Below, one piece after another: positions 27,744-35,886 of a stretch of DNA of 38,944 nt. The notes under the pieces are model-generated. The model was not told the origin of the DNA, searched no databases, and saw nothing but the letters and a program-made list of their open reading frames with translations. This DNA comes from Verrucomicrobiota bacterium (GTDB lineage: Bacteria; Verrucomicrobiota; Verrucomicrobiia; Opitutales; Opitutaceae): positions 1 through 38,944 of the forward strand of contig JANYFP010000007.1 of the NCBI GenBank assembly GCA_025362555.1. Reading direction: 5' to 3'. The first letter of the stretch is position 1. Every line of letters starts with the position of its first letter. The translations under genes were made by a program, and so were the position numbers.

Positions 27744-28301
27744 ATGAGCGAGATCACACTAGTGCTGGAAGCGATTGGGCGGGGCGAGGACTGTGCCTCC
27801 GAAGAATTGCTGCCGCTCGTCTATGCGGAATTGCGGCGGCACGCGTCGGTGCGGATGGCGCACGAGGCAGCGGGGCAAACCTTGCAACCCACGGCGTTGG
27901 TCCATGAGGCGTGGTTGCGTTTGTTTGGCAACGGGGATTGTCGCTGGCAGAATCGGGGGCATTTTTTTGGGGCGGCGTCGCTGGCGATGCGGCGAATTCT
28001 CATTGAAAATGCGCGACGGAAATCCCGGCTGAAGCGTGGCGGGGACCAGTTGCGGGTGGATGTGGAACAGCTCGAACTCGCGGCGACGACACCGGACGAA
28101 AAGGTGCTCCTGATCGATGACGCGTTGGAGAAATTGGAGCTGCAGGATCCGGAAAAGGCGCGGGTCGTCGTGTTGAAGTTTTTTGGCGGACTGACGAATC
28201 AGCAGGTGGCGGAAACCATGGCGGTCACGGAGCGCACCATCGAGCGGCACTGGGCCTACGCCAAGGCGTGGTTGTTCCAAAGCATCCGCGCGCAGCAATG
28301 A
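27744..28301 (+). CDS. ECF-type sigma factor (family often paired with Ser/Thr kinases)
   Basis: LLPLVYAELRRHASVRMAHEAAGQTLQPTALVHEAWLRLFG...FFGAASLAMRRILIENARRKSRLKRGG...VVLKFFGGLTNQQVAETMAVTERTIERHWAYAKAWLFQSI. Confidence 0.94.
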   Translation: MSEITLVLEAIGRGEDCASEELLPLVYAELRRHASVRMAHEAAGQTLQPTALVHEAWLRLFGNGDCRWQNRGHFFGAASLAMRRILIENARRKSRLKRGGDQLRVDVEQLELAATTPDEKVLLIDDALEKLELQDPEKARVVVLKFFGGLTNQQVAETMAVTERTIERHWAYAKAWLFQSIRAQQ

Positions 28302-28380
28302 GACGTCGCGCCAGCGTCCCTGGCTTTTTTGTGTCGGGTTTTGCGTGAAAAACGCGCATGATTAGGGTGATAACAGACGG

Positions 28381-30627
28381 ATGAACGCCGAGACCCAACG
28401 GGAGGAGGAATTATTTGATGCTGCACGGATTCTGCCGGATCCGGCGGCGCGCGCGGCGTTGCTTGATCGCGGCTGTAACGGCAATGTGGCGTTGCGCGGA
28501 CGGATCGAGGCGTTGCTGACGGCGAGTGACGAAGCCGAGTCTTTTTTTGCCGAGAGTCGCACCGTCATGACTCTGCCCGGGGCAGCCCTGCAATTTTCCG
28601 CCAGTGTCATGTCGCCGCCGGAAACGGGCCGGGCAAATCAACCGGGGGAAGAGCCGATCGGCGCTCTGATCGGACGTTACAAGTTGCTGGAGAAAATCGG
28701 GGAGGGCGGTTGCGGCGTGGTGTACATGGCGGAACAGCAGGAGCCGGTTCGCCGGCGGGTGGCGCTCAAGATCATCAAGCTGGGCATGGAAACCAAGAGT
28801 GTCGTCGCGCGTTTCGAAGCGGAGCGGCAGGCGTTGGCGATGATGGATCATCCCAATATCGCCCGCGTGTTTGATGCCGGCGCCACGGACCGGGGACCGC
28901 CGTACTTTGTGATGGAGTTGGTGCGCGGCGTGAAAATCACCGAGTACTGCGAAAAAAACCGGCTCGATGTCCGGCAGCGGCTCGATCTTTTCATTCAGAG
29001 TTGTCACGCGATCCAGCACGCGCACCAGAAGGGAATCATTCACGGCGACATCAAGCCGTCGAACATCATGGTCGCCCTGCATGACGGCGTGCCGGTGCCC
29101 AAGGTGATCGACTTCGGGATTTCAAAAGCCACCGAGGCCCGGCTCACCGACGAAGTCTTGTTCACGGCGAACGCCCAGCTGATCGGCACGCCGGCTTACA
29201 TGAGTCCGGAGCAGGTGGAAATGGGCGGGCTCGATATCGATACGCGCAGTGACATCTACAGTCTCGGCGTGTTGCTCTATGAACTGATGACCGGCAAGAC
29301 GCCGTTCGATTCGAAGGAATTGAGCAAGGTCGGCCTCGATGAAATGCGCCGCACGCTGCGCGAAAAGGAACCGCCGCGTCCGTCCGCCCGCCTGCATGCG
29401 CTGTCGGTCGGCGATTTGGAAAAGACGGCGGCTTCGCGCCAGGTGGAGCCGGCACGGCTCGTGTCGTTGCTGCGCGGTGATCTCGACTGGATTGTGATGA
29501 AGGCGTTGGAGAAGGATCGCGGCCGGCGCTATGAGACGGCCAACGGGCTGGCGCTGGATGTCCAGCGGCACCTGAGCAATGAGCCGGTGGTGGCGCGTCC
29601 GTCCGGCTGGCGTTACCGCTTCCAGAAGTTGGTCCGTCGCAACCGGGTGGTGTTTGCGGCGGGCGGGGCGGTGGCCCTGGCGCTGGTGATCGGCATGAGC
29701 TTGTCGACCTGGTTATTTTTGCGCGAGCGTGAGGCCCGGCAGCGGGCGGTCGCGGCCGAGCAACAACAGGTCAGGTTGCGTCACGAGGCGGAAGTCCGGG
29801 AAAAAATCACCCAGGCGGCACTGTTGGTGAGTCAGGAGAAATTCACCGAGGCCGATCGCCTGTTGAGCGAGATTTCGTTTGCCCAGCCCACCGTGGAAGG
29901 CGCCGCGGTATTGCGGGCGATTGCCGAATGGCACGCCGTGCAAAGCCGGTGGAAGCCCGCTGCGGACCGGCTGATGCTGCTGATCGGGGTCAACCAGCTC
30001 GACGGCTGGGATGTTTCCACGCTGGACTATTTGCGGTGCGGGCCGGTGCTGATCGAGCTGGGTGATTCGAGCGGTTATGACCGGTTTCGCGAGGAGGCCA
30101 TCAGCCGGTTTACCAAGACGCCGAGTCCGGCGACGGACCGCATTGTGAAGATTTGCCTGCTTCTACCGGCGGATCGCAAGCTGCTCGCGGCGTTGAATCC
30201 ATTCGCTGAAAGCACGACGAAGAATTTTATGGAGGCGGATGCCGGCGGCGATGTGTTTCAGGCCGCCTGGTTGTCGGTTTCCTTGGCGCTCTGGGAATAC
30301 CGCGCCGGCAATTATGCGAAGGCGGCGGAGTGGTGCCGGCGGTGTCTGGCTTACCCCGAGCCCAACGCTCCGCGCACGGCGACGGCGCGGGTGATTTTGG
30401 CCATGAGTTACCAGCGGTTGGGGCGCGGTGAGGAAGCCTTGGGCGAGCTCGGCAAGGGACGCGAGATTGTCGAAAATAAATTCAAGAGTCGCGTGGGCAC
30501 CCCGGTGCAAGGGTTTTGGTTCGACTGGATTTTTGCCCGGATTCTGCTGCGCGAAAGTGTCGGGGTCGTGGAATCCACGCCGATGTCCGGCGACCCGACC
30601 GGGGTGGCTGCGGCAATTTCCCGCTGA
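28381..30627 (+). CDS. membrane-anchored Ser/Thr protein kinase with C-terminal repeat region
   Basis: YKLLEKIGEGGCGVVYMAEQQEPVRRRVALKIIKLGMETKSVVARFEAERQALAMMDHPNIARVFDAGATDRGPPYFVMELVRGVKITEYCEK, HGDIKPSNIMV, VIDFGISKAT, GTPAYMSPEQ; TM VVFAAGGAVALALVIGMSLSTWLFL. Confidence 0.95.
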   Translation: MNAETQREEELFDAARILPDPAARAALLDRGCNGNVALRGRIEALLTASDEAESFFAESRTVMTLPGAALQFSASVMSPPETGRANQPGEEPIGALIGRYKLLEKIGEGGCGVVYMAEQQEPVRRRVALKIIKLGMETKSVVARFEAERQALAMMDHPNIARVFDAGATDRGPPYFVMELVRGVKITEYCEKNRLDVRQRLDLFIQSCHAIQHAHQKGIIHGDIKPSNIMVALHDGVPVPKVIDFGISKATEARLTDEVLFTANAQLIGTPAYMSPEQVEMGGLDIDTRSDIYSLGVLLYELMTGKTPFDSKELSKVGLDEMRRTLREKEPPRPSARLHALSVGDLEKTAASRQVEPARLVSLLRGDLDWIVMKALEKDRGRRYETANGLALDVQRHLSNEPVVARPSGWRYRFQKLVRRNRVVFAAGGAVALALVIGMSLSTWLFLREREARQRAVAAEQQQVRLRHEAEVREKITQAALLVSQEKFTEADRLLSEISFAQPTVEGAAVLRAIAEWHAVQSRWKPAADRLMLLIGVNQLDGWDVSTLDYLRCGPVLIELGDSSGYDRFREEAISRFTKTPSPATDRIVKICLLLPADRKLLAALNPFAESTTKNFMEADAGGDVFQAAWLSVSLALWEYRAGNYAKAAEWCRRCLAYPEPNAPRTATARVILAMSYQRLGRGEEALGELGKGREIVENKFKSRVGTPVQGFWFDWIFARILLRESVGVVESTPMSGDPTGVAAAISR

Positions 30628-30659
30628 CGGGTTTCAAGCTCATTTCTCCGTCTTTTTTC

Positions 30660-31622
30660 ATGAACCTATCCCCCGTTCTTTTTCGTCACGCCCGTCGGGC
30701 CCTGCTGATTCTGCCCTGCTTTGCTCTCGCCCTTCGCGGGGCGAATCCGGTCATCACCGATGTCCATACCGCCGATCCGGCGGCGATGATGCACGCTGGC
30801 ACGGTTTATCTTTATACCGGTCATGACGAGGCGCCGGAAAATGAAAACCGGTATGTGATGAAGGAGTGGCTCTGCTTTTCCTCGACTGACATGGTGAACT
30901 GGCAGTCGCGCGGTTCGCCGCTCGCGGTCAGTGCATTCAAATGGGCCAAGGGCGACGCGTGGGCCGGGCAGGTGATCGAACGCGGCGGGAAATTTTATTG
31001 GTACGCGCCGGTGAGCCACGCGACGATCCCGGGATTTTCCATCGGAGTGGCGGTGTCGGATAGTCCGACTGGACCGTTTAAGGATGCCCGCGGGTCCGCG
31101 ATCATCACGAATGACATGACGACGGACGTGTCGATCGGATGGGACGATATCGATCCCACGGTGTTCATCGACGATGACGGTCAGGCCTATCTTTTCTGGG
31201 GCAACCAGCGTTGCCGCTACATCAAACTCAAGGCCAATATGATTGAGGCGGACGGACCGATTCAGAAAGTGGAGAATTTGCCCGGTTACACCGAAGCGCC
31301 CTGGATTCACAAGCGGCAGGGGATTTATTATTTGTCCTACGCCTACGGTTTCCCGGAGAAAACAGCTTACGCGACGAGTGACCGCATCACGGGGCCGTGG
31401 AAATTTCAGGGAATCCTCACTGAGCTGGCCGGCAACTGTAACACGAATCACCAGGCGATCATTGAGTTCAAGGGCCAGTGGTATTTTATTTATCACAACG
31501 GCGGCACCCTGACCGGATCGAGTTTTCGCCGATCAGTGTGCATCGACCTCCTGCACTACAACGCCGACGGAACCATGCAGCGCGTCGTGCAAAGCACGGA
31601 AGGCGTCGGTGCGGCCAAGTGA
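30660..31622 (+). CDS. secreted GH43 glycoside hydrolase (arabinofuranosidase/xylosidase-like)
   Basis: ORF 30516..31622; start MNLSPVLFRHARRALLILPCFALALRGANPVITDVHTADPAAMMHAGTVYLYTGHDEA; IDPTVFIDDDGQAYLFWGN, YTEAPWIHKRQGIYYLSYAYG. Confidence 0.92.
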   Translation: MNLSPVLFRHARRALLILPCFALALRGANPVITDVHTADPAAMMHAGTVYLYTGHDEAPENENRYVMKEWLCFSSTDMVNWQSRGSPLAVSAFKWAKGDAWAGQVIERGGKFYWYAPVSHATIPGFSIGVAVSDSPTGPFKDARGSAIITNDMTTDVSIGWDDIDPTVFIDDDGQAYLFWGNQRCRYIKLKANMIEADGPIQKVENLPGYTEAPWIHKRQGIYYLSYAYGFPEKTAYATSDRITGPWKFQGILTELAGNCNTNHQAIIEFKGQWYFIYHNGGTLTGSSFRRSVCIDLLHYNADGTMQRVVQSTEGVGAAK

Positions 31623-31725
31623 GAGTCGCGTCGGAATAAATCGGCCGTTATTTTTCCGGTCTCGTGTCGGGTTCAGTTGATTGACGGCGCATATAGGGGT
31701 GAAACTCCGCTCGCGGCGTTTCATT

Positions 31726-31739
31726 GTGAATACGTTCAC
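31726..31739. promoter_or_regulatory. operator-like inverted repeat upstream of the TonB-dependent receptor
   Basis: gtgaa-tacg-ttcac, 26 nt upstream of ATG 31766; resembles general bacterial operator symmetry. Confidence 0.35.
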
Positions 31740-31765
31740 CCAAGTCTAAACTTGTCTTACCTCCC

Positions 31766-34528
31766 ATGATCCCCCAACCAAACTCCCTGTCGCGCCAGCC
31801 GATGTCCGTTCCTTGCGGAAAAATCGGTGCGCTTTGTTCAATTTCCGCCCTCGCCTTGATGTTCGGACTTTTGCCAGTCCAAGCTCAGGAGAAAAAAGCT
31901 GTCGAGTCACCTAAAACCGAGGAAGCCTCGGTGGTCCTCGATGCCTTTGTTGTTAAAACCGTTCGCGCCAGTTTGATCAGTGCCCAGCAGATCAAATCCG
32001 AAACTCCGGCCTTCGTGGATTCGATCGTCGCCCAGGACGTGGGCAAGTTGCCGGACAACACGGTGGCCGACGCCTTGCAGCGCATTGCGGGTATTCAGGT
32101 GGCGCGCGGCGCCGGTGAAGCCAATACGCCGGTCATTCGCGGATTGCCGAACATTGAGACGACGCTCAACGGCTACGAAGTCTTCACGGGCACCGGTCGC
32201 GGCGTGGCGTTTCAGGATATTCCCGCGGAAATGATCGCGGGCCTCGACGCTTACAAGTCCGCCAGTCCCGATCAGATCGAGGGCGGCGTGGCGGGTTTGA
32301 TCGACGTGCGGCTGCGCCGTCCGTTGGATTTCAACTTGGGGGTCACGACCGCGCTCAATGCCCGCGGAATGTACAGCACCCAGGCCAAGAAGGATAGCGT
32401 GTTCCTCAGCGGTCTGGTCAACAATCGCTGGAAGAACGAAAACGGCGAGTTCGGCGTATTGCTGGATATTTCCTATCAGAAACGTCAGTATGAAGACCAG
32501 ATCTTCGACAACTGGGTGCACTATCCGTTCGATTTCAACGTCGCCACGGACGCGAGTGGCAAGGCCGGGTATTTCGGGGACAACTTCGGCTTCCAAATCG
32601 TTCCTGGCAAACGGACGCGGCCCGCCGCGGAACTGGCCTTCCAGTGGAAAACCAAGAGCGGCGTTGAACTTTATTCCGAAACCCTCTTCACCGGCTATCG
32701 GAACGCTCATTCGGTGGATTTCTTCATCGGAATTCCCAGCTGGGGTGGCACACGGAGCAATGTGGTGCTCTATCCCGCCGGTTATGACGGGGTGAATATT
32801 CTCGATCCGCAGGCGAAGAACGGTGCGGGAACCAATGCGCTTTTCGTGAAGAGCCTGACCGCCACGGCCACGAACACGATTATCAGCAAGCAGGCGTTTG
32901 ACGATAAAACCGACACCATTCAGGGCGCGTTCGGCGGCAAATGGGTGCAGGATAATCTCCGGCTCAACGCGGAACTCAGCTACAACATCAGTACGGTGAA
33001 AACTCGCGGCGCGATTCTCGACACCATCGCGAATACCCCGACGGAGGTTTTTAAAATCACTTACAACGACGGGACCAATCCCACGGTGCAGGGCTCGGGT
33101 TTGGATTTCACGAATCCAGGTAATTTCATCGCGTCCAATTTGTTCGATCAATGGTCGCGCGCGCACAGCGCGCAATATGCGGTCAAAACCGACGCGGTGA
33201 TCAGCCTGCGGAATGACTTCTTGAAGTCGGTCACCTTCGGCGTGCGGTACAGTGATCGCGGAGTTAACTTCCATCAGGCCAATCCGGGCCCGGCCTTTGG
33301 TCCGGCGGTGGCAGCTACGTCTATCGCCGGTCTCGGCGTGGTCACGTCCAACAATCTTTTCGTGTCTGATGCGGACATGAACATCCGGAAATGGTGGTCG
33401 CCGAGCGCAAGCTTTCTGCTTGGACACACCGACTTGATTCGTCAGGCCGGCGGTCGTCCGTTGGGCACCCCGCCCGCGGATCCGGCGAGTACTTTCAGCG
33501 ACGACGAAAAGAACCTGGGGCTGTACGCGCAGGCTAACTACAAGGCGACCCTTGGCACGATTCCCCTCGACGGTGTTTTCGGGGTGCGCCTCGCCAATAC
33601 ACGCCAAGCCCTGAGCGGCTATCAGCATCCCCTGGATGCGACGGGCAGCAGCATCAATTCCTCGTTCGTGAAAACGACAAACTCCAATGCCAACTGGGAA
33701 GTATTGCCGACCCTCAATGGCCGGCTCCACCTCACGAACGAATTGCAGATGCGCTTTTCCGCGACCGAGACGCTCACCCGGCCGAATTTCGGTGATCTGA
33801 ATCCGGCGCTGGCGTTGTCTCACTCGGGACCCACCTCGCAGATTGGTTCAGGCAATGGTGGTAATCCCAATTTGAAACCAATCAAGTCCACCAACTACGA
33901 TCTGTCGTTGGAGTACTATTTTGCGAAGACCAGCCAGGTGACGGCCACGCTCTTTGACCGTGAACTCAAGGGTTACGTGCAAAGCTTTTCCAAGTTGGAG
34001 GACGTCAGTGGCACGCCGTACAATATCACGCGGCCGCAAAATACCGGCAAAGGCCGGCTCAAGGGCTTTGAGCTCACGTATCAGCAGTTCCTCGATGGAT
34101 TGTCGATCGATGCACTCAAGGGCGTTGGATTGCAATTCAACTACACGGGCATCAACGGCACGACTGAGGATCCGGCTCACCCCGGCCAGCAACAGCAGAT
34201 CACCCAGGTGGCCAAGAGTAATTACAATGTTATCTTGATCTACGAAAAGGGACCATTCTCGGGCCGGTTGGCTTACACGTGGCGCGGCACCTATATTGAC
34301 TCGTACAATCAACCGGGCTTCCAGCCGAACACGGTTTACGTGCAGCCGACCAGGCAACTGGATTTCTCCGCGAGCTACGATCTGACGAAACAAATCACGA
34401 TCACGTTCGACGCCACCAATTTGTTGGCCAGCAAATATCGTGATCGTTTCGGACCGACCGCGATGTTCAACCGTGACGTCCGCAACTACGACACCACCTA
34501 TTCGGTCGGTGCCCGGTTCCGCTTCTGA
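31766..34528 (+). CDS. TonB-dependent receptor (no carboxypeptidase-regulatory-like extension)
   Basis: Signal peptide then plug QDVGKLPDNTVADALQRIAGIQVARGAGEANTPVIRGLPNIETTLNGYEVFTGTGRGVAFQDIPAEMIAGLDAYKSASPDQIEGGVAGLIDVRLRRPLDF; C-terminus DTTYSVGARFRF. Confidence 0.95.
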   Translation: MIPQPNSLSRQPMSVPCGKIGALCSISALALMFGLLPVQAQEKKAVESPKTEEASVVLDAFVVKTVRASLISAQQIKSETPAFVDSIVAQDVGKLPDNTVADALQRIAGIQVARGAGEANTPVIRGLPNIETTLNGYEVFTGTGRGVAFQDIPAEMIAGLDAYKSASPDQIEGGVAGLIDVRLRRPLDFNLGVTTALNARGMYSTQAKKDSVFLSGLVNNRWKNENGEFGVLLDISYQKRQYEDQIFDNWVHYPFDFNVATDASGKAGYFGDNFGFQIVPGKRTRPAAELAFQWKTKSGVELYSETLFTGYRNAHSVDFFIGIPSWGGTRSNVVLYPAGYDGVNILDPQAKNGAGTNALFVKSLTATATNTIISKQAFDDKTDTIQGAFGGKWVQDNLRLNAELSYNISTVKTRGAILDTIANTPTEVFKITYNDGTNPTVQGSGLDFTNPGNFIASNLFDQWSRAHSAQYAVKTDAVISLRNDFLKSVTFGVRYSDRGVNFHQANPGPAFGPAVAATSIAGLGVVTSNNLFVSDADMNIRKWWSPSASFLLGHTDLIRQAGGRPLGTPPADPASTFSDDEKNLGLYAQANYKATLGTIPLDGVFGVRLANTRQALSGYQHPLDATGSSINSSFVKTTNSNANWEVLPTLNGRLHLTNELQMRFSATETLTRPNFGDLNPALALSHSGPTSQIGSGNGGNPNLKPIKSTNYDLSLEYYFAKTSQVTATLFDRELKGYVQSFSKLEDVSGTPYNITRPQNTGKGRLKGFELTYQQFLDGLSIDALKGVGLQFNYTGINGTTEDPAHPGQQQQITQVAKSNYNVILIYEKGPFSGRLAYTWRGTYIDSYNQPGFQPNTVYVQPTRQLDFSASYDLTKQITITFDATNLLASKYRDRFGPTAMFNRDVRNYDTTYSVGARFRF

Positions 34529-34550
34529 TCACTAAACTATTCGACCCGCT

Positions 34551-34581
34551 GTGGCGGTGGCTCACCGGGAGCCGCCGCCAC
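34551..34581 (+). terminator. strong stem-loop downstream of the TonB-dependent receptor (terminator/attenuator-like, no U-tract)
   Basis: gtggcggtggctc-accgg-gagccgccgccac: 13-bp arms with one mismatch (G-U wobble possible in RNA), 22 nt after the receptor stop. Confidence 0.45.
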
Positions 34582-34747
34582 CAGTTCGGCCAGGACTGTT
34601 GACGGGACTTTTTCGGCTTCAATTTCAATGGCGATCGCAGGCGGATGCCCCGCGCAACCGCGCTCCTGCCGGCACGGGTCGCCGCAGCAAGACCGGTTGA
34701 GCTTACCTGTTTCACTTTCGATTTCATCACTTCGGATTTAGCACACT

Positions 34748-35770
34748 ATGTCTTTTGGGTTCCGCAAAATTATTTGCCTGATTTTTGGATGGATGCTCGC
34801 CGGCGGTCTGTCGCCGGCATCGGCCAAACAGGTCAGCATCCACGATCCGGTCATGGCCCGGGAAGGGGACACGTATTATTTGTTCAGCACCGGACCTGGC
34901 ATTACTTTCTACAGTTCGAAGGATTTGAAAAACTGGCGTTTGCGCGGTCGAGTGTTCCCGGGCGATCCGGTGTGGGCGAAACAGGTGGCGCCGACTTTTA
35001 ACGGCCACATTTGGGCGCCGGACATCGTGCAGCATGGCGGGAAAAATTATCTCTACTATTCGGTGTCGGCCTTCGGGAAAAACACGTCGGCCATCGGCGT
35101 GACGGTGAACAAAACGCTCGATCCCGACTCGCCCGGATTGAATTGGACGCAGGCGACGGCGCTTTTTTCCGCGGAACTGCCGTGCGCGAGGAAATACGCG
35201 CCCGCGATGCGCCCGTTGGATGTGTGGGCACCGGACGGACAGGAATTTGTCGGACGAATCTGGTGTTATTATTCCGTCTCCGAATTTGGCCGGAATAGCT
35301 CCGCGATCGGATTGAAATCCTGTACCAGTTTAGCCGCAGGCGACTGGCGCTACGACGCCTTGGTAAGCACTTCGCGCAGCGGGTTGGATGCCTACAATGT
35401 GATCGATCCGTTTCTTACTGCCGATGCCGCCGGTAAACTCTGGCTGGCCTTTGACTCCGGGTTCGACGGCATTCAGCTCGTGACGCTCGATTCTGCGGCA
35501 ATGAAGCCAGCGGGAGCCATTCGCTGCATCGTCCGGAGGGAAAACGGCATCGAGAGCCCCAATCTGGTTTACGCGAACGGCTGCTTTAACTCCATCGAGA
35601 AATGCTGCGCGGGCGTGAAGAGCACTGGCAAGATCGCCTGCGGTCGCTCCGCAAAAAGCAGGGGTGCCTACGTGGACAATGCGGGTGTCTCTCCCTGGGG
35701 TGGCGCCGGCACCGTGCTCGAAATCGGCGGGGAGCGCTGGGAAGGACCGGAGCGCCCGTCATGCCTATGA
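34748..35770 (+). pseudogene. chimeric GH43 ORF: N-terminal half of an arabinanase-type GH43 fused to a GH43 lacking its start; frame lost near the C-terminus
   Basis: Residues up to about KTLDPDSP are nearly identical to the GH43 at 37429. A second WAPD...CYYSVSEFGRNSSAIGL blade and the remainder of a GH43 follow. Stop after GGERWEGPERPSCL, while the expected tail RHAYDAQDNGRPALRGSDLFWDAERWPTF continues in another frame (ORF 35664..36053). Confidence 0.75.
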
Positions 35771-35886
35771 CGCGCAGGACAACGGCCGGCCCGCATTGCG
35801 CGGCAGTGATTTGTTTTGGGACGCGGAGCGCTGGCCCACTTTCATCAAGCCCGCGGATTCCGCGACAATCCGGTCCCCTAAATTCT

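Noticed and set aside
31907-33823. 638-aa minus-strand ORF opposite the TonB receptor
   Set aside because: Arg/His/Ala-rich translation with no domain; it mirrors a strongly supported receptor gene. The same applies to 11272..12405, 4931..5635 and 37768..38448.
35632-35680. REP-like looking stretch (gatcgcctgcggtcgctccgcaaaaagcaggggtgcctacg)
   Set aside because: It lies in the GH43-derived reading frame and encodes the recognisable KIACGRSAKSRGAYVD segment, so coding explains it.
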